NCBI RefSeq assembly: GCF_002280675.1
Contig: NZ_NCEN01000023.1
Coordinates: 1 to 64,000 of the forward strand
Origin: Novosphingobium sp. 32-60-15
GTDB lineage: Bacteria; Pseudomonadota; Alphaproteobacteria; Sphingomonadales; Sphingomonadaceae
Length of the DNA stretch: 64,000 bases
Reading direction: 5' to 3'
The first letter of the stretch is position 1; every line of letters begins with the position of its first letter. Below, one piece after another: positions 19,269 to 29,120 of this stretch. The translations under genes and the position numbers were made by a program. The notes beneath the pieces were generated by a model. That model was not told the origin of the DNA and did not search any database. It was given only the letters and a program-made list of their open reading frames with translations.

Positions 19269-20162
19269 ATGCAGGACATCGGCCAAAATCCGCACGGGGA
19301 AACCCGGCGCAGCGGAATGCGTACGCGAACCATCGCAGCGCTGATCGCAGGCTGCGTGCTCGCAGGCGCTGCAGGCATGGCCTGGCTCGGCTGGCGCAAC
19401 GGCTTTGTCGATGTGGATATGTCGGAAGGCGTGCCCCAACTCGTCACCGGACCCACCACCGCCGCACCTCCGGCCCCATCCGTTCCTGCTGCCCAAACCG
19501 CCGCGCAAGTGCAACTGGCAGACGCCTCCACCAAAGTCGCCATGCTGGAACAACGGCTGGCAGAACTGAACCAGCAAGCCATCGCCGCATCGGGCAACGC
19601 CACCCGCGCTGAATCGCTGCTGCTCGCCTTTGCCGCGCGCCGCGCGCTGGAACGCGGTCAACCGCTCGGCTGGATCGAAACCCCCTTGCGCGCCCGCTTT
19701 GGCACCAGCCAAGGGGCTGCGGTTGATCGCCTGATCGCTGCCAGCACCGCGCCGGTCACCCTTGCCCAACTTGGCGAACAATTCGAACTGCTGGCCCCGC
19801 AACTGGCGGGCGCCTCACCCGACGAAGGCACGTGGACCTGGCTCTCGCGCCAGGTCTCCGGCCTTTTCGTCATTCGTCACGACGATGCCCCTTCTCCCGC
19901 CCCCGAAAGCCGCATCGTACGCACCCGCGCCTTCCTCGCCGGTGGCAAAGTCGAAGCCGCCATCGCCGAAGTGGAACGCCTCCCCGGCCAAACCACCGCC
20001 ACCGACTGGCTAGCCCACGCCCGCGACTACATGGCCGCCCAACGCGCGCTGGACCAGATCGAGGCCGCAGCGCTTATGGGCGCACAGCCGGTTGCCGCGC
20101 CAAGTGCCGTGCCGACGGGTGAGGTTACCCCGATGCCGGAAGCATCTGACGGGGCGTTTTGA
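19269..20162 (+). CDS. Short alphaproteobacterial mitofilin (Mic60)-like membrane protein
   Basis: A 297-residue protein directly after hemCD. A short basic cytoplasmic stretch precedes one membrane helix (about residues 20-42, IAALIAGCVLAGAAGMAWLGW). A Pro/Ala linker and a coiled coil (VAMLEQRLAELNQQ) follow, then a C-terminal helical domain with SRIVRTRAFLAGGKVEAAIAEVERLPG and DWLAHARDYMAAQRAL, which resembles the mitofilin signature. Mic60-like genes beside hem genes are a known alphaproteobacterial arrangement linked to inner-membrane shaping. ATG 19317 is an alternative start. The call is based on layout and motif, not a full alignment. Confidence 0.68.
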   Translation: MQDIGQNPHGETRRSGMRTRTIAALIAGCVLAGAAGMAWLGWRNGFVDVDMSEGVPQLVTGPTTAAPPAPSVPAAQTAAQVQLADASTKVAMLEQRLAELNQQAIAASGNATRAESLLLAFAARRALERGQPLGWIETPLRARFGTSQGAAVDRLIAASTAPVTLAQLGEQFELLAPQLAGASPDEGTWTWLSRQVSGLFVIRHDDAPSPAPESRIVRTRAFLAGGKVEAAIAEVERLPGQTTATDWLAHARDYMAAQRALDQIEAAALMGAQPVAAPSAVPTGEVTPMPEASDGAF

Positions 20163-20501
20163 GGGTCGGGTTGTCCGCTATTCTGCGTTGGCGATTAAAA
20201 GCTGCCATCCCCATTATCATCGCCCCGGACCTGATCCGGGGTTAGGCTTGTTTCCGCGGCGGACGGCAAGAAAAACGGTTCGCGCACAGAGCGCAAAGGC
20301 CGCAGAGACATTTCGTTGGGAGGCACAGGGGATCGCTGATCGGTGGCAGGCTTCAGACTCCTCCCCATCTCTGCGCTCTTGGCGGTCTCTGCGCGAAAAA
20401 GAAAAGAAGCGCGCGCCCCGGATGAAATGCCGTGGCGAAGGTGTGGTGAAAAGGCCCCTCTCCCAACCCTCTCCCCTAAAGGGGCGAGGGCCAAGACCCC
20501 C
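20163..20501. repeat. Intergenic gap with dispersed repeats
   Basis: No gene is visible in these 340 bases. From 20224 there is a CCGGACCTGATCCGGGG palindrome. At about 20276-20312 and 20368-20406 lie two inverted arms of the 'CGCAGAG' family (TTCGCGCACAGAGCGC against CTCTGCGCGAA). At 20455-20487 lies a CTCTCCCCTAAAGGGGCGAG element. Confidence 0.65.
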
Positions 20502-21722
20502 TCAAGCCGCCCTCAGCAACTTCGGCAAATCGCCGCTCATCCCGCGCGCCTCATCCATGAACCAGCGCTTCAGCGGCCCCATGCGCTGCACGCCAGCCAT
20601 GCCGAAGCGGCGAATGGCCGATGGTACGCGTCCCGGCAGGCCAAACAGACGCGTCAGCACATCGGTTGCCGTCGCCACCATGAACGTATCTGCCGCGCGC
20701 CAGCGTTCATAACGCGCCAGCAACTGCGCATCGCCCACGTCCAGCCCCAGCCGCGCGCCGTCTGCCAGCACTTCGACCAGCGCCGCCACATCGCGAAGAC
20801 CCAGGTTCAGGCCCTGCCCCGCAATCGGGTGCATGCCATGCGCCGCATCACCCACCAACGCCAGCCGTTCATCCACGACCCGCACGGTATGGTGGAAATT
20901 CAGCGGATATGATGTGCGCGGGCTCGCCAGTTCGATCTTGCCGAAAATGCTGTGCATCCGCGTGGCCACTTCGCCAAGGAACATCGCATCGGGCATGGCC
21001 AGCACGGCGGCGGCATCCTTTTCCGCCACCGTCCACACCAGCGCAGACCGGTGCACTCCATCCGCGCCATCCAGCAATGGCAGCAAAGCGAACGGCCCTG
21101 CCGGATAGAACACTTCCCACGCCACATTACCGTGCGGCTTTTCGTGCGTCAGTCCGGCTATGATCGCGCGGTGGCCATAATCCCAGCGCGCGGGCGTGAA
21201 CCCTGCTTCATCGCGCGTGGGTGATTTGCGGCCCTCGGCCCCCACCAGCAACCGCCCCTTCAACACGCGACCATCGGCCAGCGTCACGCTCACGCCATGC
21301 TCACCGCGTTCGCGCGTAATCACATGCGCATTGGGGTGAAAGGTAATCGCCTCTTCACGCGCGGCCGCATCATACATCGCAACGCGCAAATCGCGATTGG
21401 CATACATCCGCCCAAGCGACCCGTCACTTTCACCCGGCTGGAAATCGATCCGCCCCGGCTTCATCCCGTCGGTCACCGCAATCGACGCAATCGGGCAGCC
21501 CAGCGGAGCCAGTGCCTCGGCCATGCCAAGATGCTGGTACAGGTTCCAGCTTGCGGTTGAAATTGCCGAAGCGCGGCCATCAAAGCCTTCGGCGGTCTGC
21601 ACCGCAGGGTCCGAATTATCCACCACATGCGACGTGATCCCGGCTTTTGCCAGACCAATCGCCAAAGTCATGCCGACGAGGCCACCGCCAAGGATTACGA
21701 CATCGGCATGCGCTTCATTCAT
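20502..21722 (-). CDS. UbiH/Coq6-family FAD monooxygenase
   Basis: A 406-residue flavoprotein hydroxylase of the UbiH/UbiF/VisC/Coq6 group, probably acting in ubiquinone ring hydroxylation. The FAD-binding GxGxxG is VVILGGGLVGMTLAIGLAKAG near the N-terminus, and the second FAD motif is LVGDAAHGMHPIAGQGLN. The ATG overlaps the stop of the upstream phosphatase gene (ATGA), so they are co-transcribed. Which ring carbon it hydroxylates cannot be told from sequence. Confidence 0.9.
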   Translation of the reverse strand: MNEAHADVVILGGGLVGMTLAIGLAKAGITSHVVDNSDPAVQTAEGFDGRASAISTASWNLYQHLGMAEALAPLGCPIASIAVTDGMKPGRIDFQPGESDGSLGRMYANRDLRVAMYDAAAREEAITFHPNAHVITRERGEHGVSVTLADGRVLKGRLLVGAEGRKSPTRDEAGFTPARWDYGHRAIIAGLTHEKPHGNVAWEVFYPAGPFALLPLLDGADGVHRSALVWTVAEKDAAAVLAMPDAMFLGEVATRMHSIFGKIELASPRTSYPLNFHHTVRVVDERLALVGDAAHGMHPIAGQGLNLGLRDVAALVEVLADGARLGLDVGDAQLLARYERWRAADTFMVATATDVLTRLFGLPGRVPSAIRRFGMAGVQRMGPLKRWFMDEARGMSGDLPKLLRAA

Positions 21723-23389
21723 TTTGCGGCTCCACACGTATTGCCCGTGCCACCATCCAGATCAAGGCATCGTCCGTCAAACGAACCTTCGGGCACTTTC
21801 AACCCCACCAATGCGGCAAGGGTGGGCGCAATGTCCACTGTTTCAACCGCGCTGGGCTGTTCAAACCCGGTCATCCCCTTGCGCCAGAACAGCATCGGCA
21901 CACGGCGGTCATAATCCCACGGGCTGCCATGCGTCGCCACATAGCCCGCACGCGGGGCCGGAATCGGCACCACGCCGCGCTTCAAAAACACCACAAAATC
22001 GCCCGAATGCAGCGGGTTATACGAAGCGCGCGCGCGCTGCGCCAATGTCCACGCTTCGGGCGAACGCGTTGGCATGGGCGTGGCAGCAATCTCGGCAGCG
22101 GTCAGCACCACTTCAACTTGGGGCTGGGCTTCAAGGATCGTCTTGGCATCATCCACGATCTTGCCTTTAAGGCCGGGGGCCACATCGGTGCGCACCCAAT
22201 AATCGCCCGATGGACCATCCGACAGGATCAGGCCCTTGGCTTCAACCCCGTAACGCTTGCCCAAAGTGGCCGATAGCGCTTCGGACGAAACCTCGGTTGA
22301 AACCCGCGCCGATGCTTCCAGCGCCTGCTCCTGCAAACGCTCGGGCAAATCAAACCCGCCGTGATCGGCGGTCAGCACCACCGCATAATCGATCCCGCGT
22401 TTATCAAGGCTCGCAAAGAAATCGCCCAGCGCAATATCCAACTGCGTCAACTGGATGCACATTTCCGTGCCTTCAGTGCCGGTGGCGTGGCCAACATAGT
22501 CCGTGGCCGAAAGGCTAATCGAAAGCACGTCGGGCACAGCATCTTTGCCCAGCTTCTCCTCGTCCACCAGCTTTACCGCCAGATCAAGCGTGGCGCGGTC
22601 CAGCCGTGGCGAAACGCGGAAAGCATCGGCGTTCCCGGCCTTCAGCGCGAACCGGTCCGTGCCCACCGTCGACGCACCGGCCTGCACCGCACGATCATTG
22701 CGCCCGCACCATGCCGGTAACGCAAATGCCGGCGCACCCTTGGCCAAAACTGTGGAAGTCTCGGCATTTTGCGCCACAGCCGATGTGCCCAACGCCCGGC
22801 CTTCAAGCGTGGCAAAGGCCTTGCCCTTCCACCAATAGACCTGATCAAGATCACGCCCGCCCATCATCAAAGCGCCGCGATCCTTGCCCGAAACCGCAAT
22901 ATTGCGCGCCGCCGGATTGATCTGCTTCAGCAAATCGCCCAGCGTCGGCACCAGCATATGGTTGACCGATGCCACATATTCAGACGACCCCGCCTTGCGC
23001 TTTGAAACGTCCTCGGCACAATATACCAGCTTCGGCCCGACCATGACCGATTGGTCGATCCATGAATTGGCGATGATTCCGGTGTGCGCCGGACGGTTGC
23101 CGGTCAGGATGGTGGAATGGCCGGGGCAGGTTTCTGTCGCCGCATGGCTTTGATAGCCCGCCGGAAATACCGCCCCGCTCGTCAATCGCGCAAAGCCGCC
23201 GGTAAACCGCTGACGGTATTGCGCAAAGATATCAGACGAAAGCTGGTCGATGGCGATGGCAACCACAAGCCTGGGTGCATTGGCAGGCACCTTTTGTGAC
23301 ACAGCAGGAACAACGTCCTGCGCCATCACAGGCACGATTGGCAGGGCCATAGCGGCAAGCAACACGGCGGCTTTGCGGGCAAAGGTCAT
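21719..23389 (-). CDS. Alkaline phosphatase, PhoK/PafA-like
   Basis: A 556-residue secreted phosphatase of the type I phosphodiesterase/alkaline phosphatase superfamily. A signal peptide ends near PVMAQD. The nucleophile Thr is in ATETCPGHSTILTG, metal ligands are in VAIAIDQLSSD and LTADHGGFDLPE, and a late His lies in YVATHGSPWDYD. The ETCPGHSTILTG block and overall length resemble Sphingomonas PhoK. ATG 23401 is an alternative start four codons upstream; the longer frame to 23512 runs into the neighbouring promoter. It is divergent from the DsbD gene. Confidence 0.88.
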   Translation of the reverse strand: MTFARKAAVLLAAMALPIVPVMAQDVVPAVSQKVPANAPRLVVAIAIDQLSSDIFAQYRQRFTGGFARLTSGAVFPAGYQSHAATETCPGHSTILTGNRPAHTGIIANSWIDQSVMVGPKLVYCAEDVSKRKAGSSEYVASVNHMLVPTLGDLLKQINPAARNIAVSGKDRGALMMGGRDLDQVYWWKGKAFATLEGRALGTSAVAQNAETSTVLAKGAPAFALPAWCGRNDRAVQAGASTVGTDRFALKAGNADAFRVSPRLDRATLDLAVKLVDEEKLGKDAVPDVLSISLSATDYVGHATGTEGTEMCIQLTQLDIALGDFFASLDKRGIDYAVVLTADHGGFDLPERLQEQALEASARVSTEVSSEALSATLGKRYGVEAKGLILSDGPSGDYWVRTDVAPGLKGKIVDDAKTILEAQPQVEVVLTAAEIAATPMPTRSPEAWTLAQRARASYNPLHSGDFVVFLKRGVVPIPAPRAGYVATHGSPWDYDRRVPMLFWRKGMTGFEQPSAVETVDIAPTLAALVGLKVPEGSFDGRCLDLDGGTGNTCGAAK

Positions 23390-23529
23390 CACGCAGAACA
23401 TACTCCATTGGGCACGCAGACTGGACTTGGGCCAAGGCCAATCGTAGGACGCCCCAAGAGCGTTACGCATGGCCCCGGGGGCGTTCTGGTTCAAGGGGAT
23501 TTCGTGGCCCAAAGGCTGTTTGAAACACT

Positions 23530-25563
23530 ATGACCATCACGCTGACACTGCGCACTATAGCGATGTTTGTGACGGCCTTGTGGCTTTCGCTCGGCTTGGC
23601 AATTGCACCCGCCCGCGCCGCGCCCAATCACATGCGCGCCTCGCTTCTGGCAGAAGGCCCGGTTGCTCCGGGTGAAACCGTCACGCTGGCGCTGCTGATG
23701 CAACCCGAAGCGGGTTGGCACGGCTATTGGTCCAACCCCGGCGATGCGGGCTATGGCCTCACCCTCGATTGGACCCTGCCCGCAGGCACCACCGCCGGGC
23801 CCATGCAGTTCCCCGTGCCGCAAACCCTGCTGATTCAGGGGCTGATGAACCACATTTACGAACACGATTATGCGGTGCTCGTCCCCCTCAAAATCCCCGC
23901 CACGGCCCGCCCCGGCACGCTGCTGCCGATAAAGGTCAAGGCGCAATGGCTGGTCTGCACCGATACTATCTGTGTGCCTGAACGCGCCGATTTGTCTGGC
24001 ACGATAACCATCGGCACTGGCGCAAAGGACGGGCGTTTCGAAGGCTGGCGCGCGGCCCTGCCCGCTCCGCTGGACCGCGCTGGCACTTTCGCGCTCGGCC
24101 CCAAATCCGTGCGTGTGGCCTTGCCCTTCCCGGCCAGCGCACCGCTCGATGCCCCGCACCTGTTCCTTTCGACCGAACGTCTGGCCGATTACGCCGCCCC
24201 GCAGCGCTTCTTCCGCAATGGTGATGTGCTGGTGGTCGAAGTGCCCTTGGGCCAAGGCTCTGCCACCCCGGCCAAAGTCGAAGGCGTCCTGTCCATGGGC
24301 AAGGACGCAGGCGGCATAGCTTTCGCTGCCGACCCTGGCACCGTGCCCACCGGCGGCGATGAAGTGGGCGGCACTGCCTTTTCTGCCTATGCCCTTGGCC
24401 TTGCGCTGATCGGCGCGTTCCTCGGCGGGTTGGTCCTCAACGTCATGCCCTGCGTGTTCCCGATCCTCAGCCTTAAAGCTTTGGCCCTTGCGCGCGGCAA
24501 TTCGCACAACGCCAAGGCTGAAGGCCTTGCCTATACCGGCGGCGTGATCCTCGCCTGCCTTGCGCTGGGCGGCATCATGCTAGCCCTGCGCGCTGGCGGA
24601 GAGCAAGTGGGCTGGGCATTCCAGTTGCAGGAACCCGGCGTTGTCGCAGTGCTCCTGCTGCTCGCCGTCGCCATCACCGCCAACTTTGCAGGCCTGTTCG
24701 AACTTCCCGGCCTTTCGATTGAACGCGGCGCGGGATCATCGGGCGCATTTGCCACCGGCCTGCTTGCCGCCTTCGTCGCCACGCCCTGCACTGGCCCGTT
24801 CATGGCCGCCGCCATGGGCGCGGCGCTGGTCCTGCCGTGGTGGGCTGCGCTTGGCGTCTTTGCCGCGCTCGGCCTCGGCCTTGCTTTGCCGTTCCTGCTT
24901 TTGGGATATATCCCGAAACTGCGCGGCCTGCTGCCCAAACCCGGCGCATGGATGGACCGCTTCCGCCGGATCATGGCCGTGCCCATGGCGCTCACCGCGC
25001 TGGCGCTCGGCTGGCTGGCATGGCGTTTGGGCGGTGAAACTTTCGCCGCCGCCGCCATCGCGCTGTCCGCCGCCTTCATCGTCGTGCTGGCCTTTGCCGG
25101 AAAGGGCCAACGCCAAGGCCGCGCGGTCGCCCGCTGGGTCGCGCCAGCAACCCTCGCGCTTGCCGCCGTGGCCTTCGCCGCAGCGCCCCGCCTCGCCACT
25201 GCTGGCGCGGGCGAAACCGGCGGCCTCCTCGCCGCCAAGCCGTTCACCGAGGCCGCGCTGGCACAGGCCCGCCAAAGCGGAAAGCCCGTCTTCGCCTATT
25301 TCACCGCCGACTGGTGCCTCTCGTGCAAAGTCAACGAAGGCACCTCGATCGAACGCGAATCCACCCGTGAAGCCTTTGAAAAAGCAGGCGTCGTGGTGCT
25401 GGTGGGCGATTGGACGCGCCGCGACCCCGCCATAACCAAATTCCTCACCACCCAGGGCGCAGCAGGCGTCCCGCTCTACTTGTGGTATCCCGCGGGCGGA
25501 AATGCGCGCCAATTGCCGCAAGTTTTAACGCCCGACATGTTGGCGGGATTGCCCAAGCAGTAA
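23530..25563 (+). CDS. Thiol:disulfide interchange protein, DsbD family
   Basis: A 677-residue inner-membrane reductase. After a signal sequence (to about residue 33) comes a periplasmic DsbD-like N-terminal domain. A membrane core of about eight helices follows, with the redox Cys in NVMPCVFPILSLK and a second in FVATPCTGPF. The C-terminal thioredoxin-like domain carries ADWCLSCKVNE. Electrons should pass from cytoplasmic thioredoxin to periplasmic partners. The family match is clear; the partner proteins are not visible here. Confidence 0.9.
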   Translation: MTITLTLRTIAMFVTALWLSLGLAIAPARAAPNHMRASLLAEGPVAPGETVTLALLMQPEAGWHGYWSNPGDAGYGLTLDWTLPAGTTAGPMQFPVPQTLLIQGLMNHIYEHDYAVLVPLKIPATARPGTLLPIKVKAQWLVCTDTICVPERADLSGTITIGTGAKDGRFEGWRAALPAPLDRAGTFALGPKSVRVALPFPASAPLDAPHLFLSTERLADYAAPQRFFRNGDVLVVEVPLGQGSATPAKVEGVLSMGKDAGGIAFAADPGTVPTGGDEVGGTAFSAYALGLALIGAFLGGLVLNVMPCVFPILSLKALALARGNSHNAKAEGLAYTGGVILACLALGGIMLALRAGGEQVGWAFQLQEPGVVAVLLLLAVAITANFAGLFELPGLSIERGAGSSGAFATGLLAAFVATPCTGPFMAAAMGAALVLPWWAALGVFAALGLGLALPFLLLGYIPKLRGLLPKPGAWMDRFRRIMAVPMALTALALGWLAWRLGGETFAAAAIALSAAFIVVLAFAGKGQRQGRAVARWVAPATLALAAVAFAAAPRLATAGAGETGGLLAAKPFTEAALAQARQSGKPVFAYFTADWCLSCKVNEGTSIERESTREAFEKAGVVVLVGDWTRRDPAITKFLTTQGAAGVPLYLWYPAGGNARQLPQVLTPDMLAGLPKQ

Positions 25564-25853
25564 GTGTTTCGCGCAGAAGCGCAGAGGAAAAAGAGACCGC
25601 TGGAAGTTTTCTGCGCCAATCCGCGTAACCCTTTTTCGACTATAACTCACTATCGTCTTTGCGAGCGCAGCGCAGCAATCCAGAGCGTCTTGCGCACAGC
25701 CCTGGATTGCTTCTCCCCGCTGCGCGGGGCTCGCAATGACGAAGTTGGGGGAGCGACGTCAAAGGTTGCGTACAAAAGGGACTATCACTTAACCCCCGTG
25801 CCCTCTTTTTCCTCTGCGCCTCTGCGCGAAACCCCTTAAACTCCTTAAAACCC
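25564..25853. repeat. Intergenic gap with three repeat arms
   Basis: No gene was found. It holds an arm TTTCGCGCAGAAGCGCAGAGG at about 25565-25590, with its inverted partner CCTCTGCGCCTCTGCGCGAAA at about 25811-25834. Between them (about 25658-25742) is a second inverted repeat with ends GCGAGCGCAGCGCAGCAATCC and GGATTGC...GGGGCTCGC, a common form of bacterial dispersed repeat. It separates dsbD from the convergent SDR gene. Confidence 0.65.
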
Positions 25854-26627
25854 CTACAATGATTGCCCGTCATCCAGCGATATGAACGTCCCCGTCACCT
25901 GCCGCGAAGCATCCGATCCGAAGAACAGCACCATATCATCCAGCGCCGAAATATCGGTAAGGCGCTTGCGCGGCCATGAAGCAATCTGCGCCTTGCCGCC
26001 CTCGGTTTCGAACCATCCGTCATCAATTTCCGTCAGGATATAGCCGGGCTGGATCACGTTCACGTTGATCCCCAACCGCGCCCATTCACGCGCAAACTGG
26101 CGGCCCAGATGCTGCACGGCCAGCTTGGTCGCGGCATAGGCAGCATCACCAATGCCGGTCATCTGCGCAGTAATGGATCCGGTCAGGATGATCCGCCCCC
26201 GCTCGCTCTGCTTTGATCCCGCCGCAATCATCCGCCGCGCGCCTTCACGCGCCGTTAGATAGACCCCGTTGAAATTGGTATCGACTACGCGGCGCACCGT
26301 AACTGCCTCTACGTCAATAGCCCGTCCGGCCCCCACGACCCCTGCATTGGCCAGAACCACATCGGGCACACCAATCGCCGCTTCTGCTGCATCAAACGCC
26401 GCGATGATCGATGCCTCATCCGTCACGTCCAGCACCACAGCCAGCGCCTTGCCGCCGGCGCCGTTGATCTCGTCCACCAGCGCGTTCACGCGCTCCACCC
26501 GCCGCGCGCCGACCACAACTGCTGCCCCTGCCGCCGCATAGAGCCGCGCAAAATGCGCCCCAAGGCCGGAAGATGCGCCGGTAATCAAAGCAATGCGGCC
26601 CTCAAGCGAATAACGTGGGCGTTCCAT
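25854..26627 (-). CDS. Short-chain dehydrogenase/reductase
   Basis: A 257-residue classical SDR. It has the cofactor motif TGASSGLGAHFARLY, the DVTDEAS segment, LANAGVVG, catalytic Ser in LTGSITAQ, and YAATK with the Tyr and Lys. The Arg after VVGAR suggests NADP preference. Two ATGs are adjacent (26630 and 26627); the second is better spaced from AAGGAG. It stands alone behind parC, and the substrate is unknown. Confidence 0.87.
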   Translation of the reverse strand: MERPRYSLEGRIALITGASSGLGAHFARLYAAAGAAVVVGARRVERVNALVDEINGAGGKALAVVLDVTDEASIIAAFDAAEAAIGVPDVVLANAGVVGAGRAIDVEAVTVRRVVDTNFNGVYLTAREGARRMIAAGSKQSERGRIILTGSITAQMTGIGDAAYAATKLAVQHLGRQFAREWARLGINVNVIQPGYILTEIDDGWFETEGGKAQIASWPRKRLTDISALDDMVLFFGSDASRQVTGTFISLDDGQSL

Positions 26628-26693
26628 CATGCTCTCCTTTTGAAGAGCGACCGTCTACCGAGGCCGCGCTCTCATCCAAGCTCGAACACCCCT

Positions 26694-28982
26694 TCAGAAC
26701 TTGTTGTCCCTCGGGAAACCGTTCGGCGGCAAGCGCCCCGCTGCACCCCGCGCAACCTTCCACGGCAGCAAGTCCTTCTCCATCCGCGTGCGGCCAGAAT
26801 CGCCGCCCATTGCCCACGACAGGCCGTCTTCCAGCTTCAGCGTGATCACATCGGCCATGCCGCCGTCCTTATAGCGCTGCAGCGTCACGCCTTGGCCCTT
26901 GGCGAGGATCGGCACTTCAGAAAGGCCGAACACCACCAGCTTGCGGTTGTCGCCGATCACCGCAACATGATCGTGCTCTGCCGCAATTTCGCGCACGGCC
27001 ACCAGTTTCACGCCGGGCTTGGTTGAAACCACGCCCCGCCCTTTGCGCGTTTCGGCCAGCAGTTCGTCCATTTCAGCCGCAAAGCCGCGCCCGGTGTTGG
27101 CCGCCAGCAGCAACTGCCCCTTGGGCTTGTAAATCACCACATCCACGATGTGCGCTTCGGGATCGATGTCCACCATCGTGCGGATCGGCTCGCCAAAGCC
27201 GCGCGCGCCGGGCAGTTTGTCCGCGCCCAGCGTATAGAACCGCCCGTTGTCCACCGCCACCAGCAGCTTGTCCGTCGTCTGGCAGTGGAACGCAAAGGCA
27301 GGGCCATCGCCTTCCTTGAACTTGAAATCGCCGTCCAAAGGCAAATGCCCCTTGGCCGCCCTGATCCAGCCTTTGGCCGAAAGGATCACCGTCACCGGCT
27401 CCTTCTCGATCATCGCGTCCATGCTGAATTCGCGCGTCGGCGCAGCTTCGGCAATCGTCGTGCGGCGGCGGCCCAGTAGCGTTTCCGGCCCGTATTCCTT
27501 GCGCAGTGCCTTCAGATCGGCCTTCAACCGCTTTTTCTGCAACGCAGGGCTGTCCAGCAGTGTGAGCAGTTCTTCCTGCTCGGCCAGCAGATCGGCCTGC
27601 TCCTTGCGTAGCTCCATTTCCTCAAGCTTGCGCAAAGACCGTAGCCGCATATTCAGGATGGCTTCGGCCTGCCGGTCGGTCAGGTCAAACTCGGCCATCA
27701 TGATCGGCTTTGGCTCATCCTCGGTGCGGATAATCTCGATGATCCGGTCAAGGTTGAGGTAAGCAATGATATAGCCGCCGACCAGTTCCAGCCTGCTGGC
27801 GATCTTGTCCAGCCGGTGCCGCGAACGGCGCAGCAGAATGTCGATCTGGGAAATCACCCATTCCTGCAACAGCAGCTTCAGGCCCATCACGCCGGGCGTG
27901 CGCCGCGCATCCAGCACGTTGAGGTTCAACCCGAACCGGTTTTCCAGATCGGTCAGCCGGAACAGCGATTCCTTGAGCAGTTCAGGATCGATGTTGCGGC
28001 TTTTGGGCACCAGCACCAGCCGGATCTGCTCGTCAGATTCATCGCGCACGTCTTCAAGGATCGGCAGCTTTTTATCGGCGATAAGCTGCGCAATCTGCTC
28101 GATCAGCTTGCTCTTCTGCACCTGATAGGGAATTTCGGAAATGACCAGTTGCCACTGGCCACTGCCCAGCTTCTCAATCCCCGTTTCTTCCCAATTGCCC
28201 GCCTCGTCGCGCCCTGTGGAAAAGCGCCCGCGCACGCGGATCGCCCCGCGCCCGCTGGCATAGGCCGCTGAAATCGTCGCGGGACTGTCCACCACGATGC
28301 CGCCAGTCGGCAAATCAGGCCCGTGGAACACCTGCATCAATTGTTCGTGTTCTACCGCCGGATTATCAATCAGCAGCAGCGTCGCATCGACAATTTCGGC
28401 CACATTGTGGCTCGGGATATTGGTCGCCATGCCCACGGCAATGCCGCTGGAACCGTTGGCCAGAAGGTTCGGGAACAAGCCCGGAAAAATCTCCGGCTCT
28501 TCCTCTTCGCCATTATACGTCGGCTGGAAATCAACCGTGCCGTCTTCCAGCCCCGCCATCAGCCGCATCGCGGTCTTGGTCAGGCGCGCTTCAGTATAGC
28601 GGTATGCTGCCGCGTTATCGCCATCGATATTGCCGAAGTTGCCCTGGCCTTCGACCAGCGGATAGCGCAGCGCAAAATCCTGCGCCAAACGCACCATCGC
28701 ATCATAAACGCTGGCATCGCCGTGCGGGTGATATTTGCCGATCACATCGCCCACCACGCGCGCCGACTTTTTGTATGCGCCGGTCGCGTCCAGCTTCAAC
28801 TGGCGCATCGCCCACAACAGGCGGCGGTGGACCGGCTTCAGCCCATCGCGCAAATCCGGCAAGGATCGCGCGGTAATGGTCGACATCGCATAGACCAGAT
28901 ACCGCTGCGAAAGCGCGGAATCGAAAGGCGCGTCGACAATAGCGTCAAACGGATCGGGTTCGTTGTCTGTGGTGATCGCCAT
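26694..28982 (-). CDS. parC: DNA topoisomerase IV subunit A
   Basis: A 762-residue type IIA topoisomerase subunit that decatenates chromosomes with ParE. The DNA-cleaving Tyr is in AAYRYTEARL, the helix-turn-helix region in GKYHPHGDASVYDAMVRLAQDF, and IPSHNVAEIVDA is conserved. The length and the modest C-terminal beta-propeller (LVAVREIAAEHDHVAVIG and on) fit ParC rather than GyrA; no clear GyrA-box is seen. The quinolone-determining positions read Ala and Asp where E. coli ParC has Ser80 and Glu84. Confidence 0.93.
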   Translation of the reverse strand: MAITTDNEPDPFDAIVDAPFDSALSQRYLVYAMSTITARSLPDLRDGLKPVHRRLLWAMRQLKLDATGAYKKSARVVGDVIGKYHPHGDASVYDAMVRLAQDFALRYPLVEGQGNFGNIDGDNAAAYRYTEARLTKTAMRLMAGLEDGTVDFQPTYNGEEEEPEIFPGLFPNLLANGSSGIAVGMATNIPSHNVAEIVDATLLLIDNPAVEHEQLMQVFHGPDLPTGGIVVDSPATISAAYASGRGAIRVRGRFSTGRDEAGNWEETGIEKLGSGQWQLVISEIPYQVQKSKLIEQIAQLIADKKLPILEDVRDESDEQIRLVLVPKSRNIDPELLKESLFRLTDLENRFGLNLNVLDARRTPGVMGLKLLLQEWVISQIDILLRRSRHRLDKIASRLELVGGYIIAYLNLDRIIEIIRTEDEPKPIMMAEFDLTDRQAEAILNMRLRSLRKLEEMELRKEQADLLAEQEELLTLLDSPALQKKRLKADLKALRKEYGPETLLGRRRTTIAEAAPTREFSMDAMIEKEPVTVILSAKGWIRAAKGHLPLDGDFKFKEGDGPAFAFHCQTTDKLLVAVDNGRFYTLGADKLPGARGFGEPIRTMVDIDPEAHIVDVVIYKPKGQLLLAANTGRGFAAEMDELLAETRKGRGVVSTKPGVKLVAVREIAAEHDHVAVIGDNRKLVVFGLSEVPILAKGQGVTLQRYKDGGMADVITLKLEDGLSWAMGGDSGRTRMEKDLLPWKVARGAAGRLPPNGFPRDNKF

Positions 28983-29120
28983 GGCCTGCGGGGCTTAGCA
29001 AGCTGGCCCCCTAAACAAAAGGGCGCTGAAGGAAAGCTGGGGAACAACCCCATCGCCCGTCAATTGTAGAGGCACGGCCCGTCCCTGTTTGGCGGCCACC
29101 CTTTTCCCCGGAGAACACCC

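Noticed and set aside
20092..20712. 206-codon frame running from the mitofilin-like gene end through the repeat gap
   Set aside because: It is composed of the end of another gene in a different frame, intergenic repeats and antisense ubiH-like sequence.
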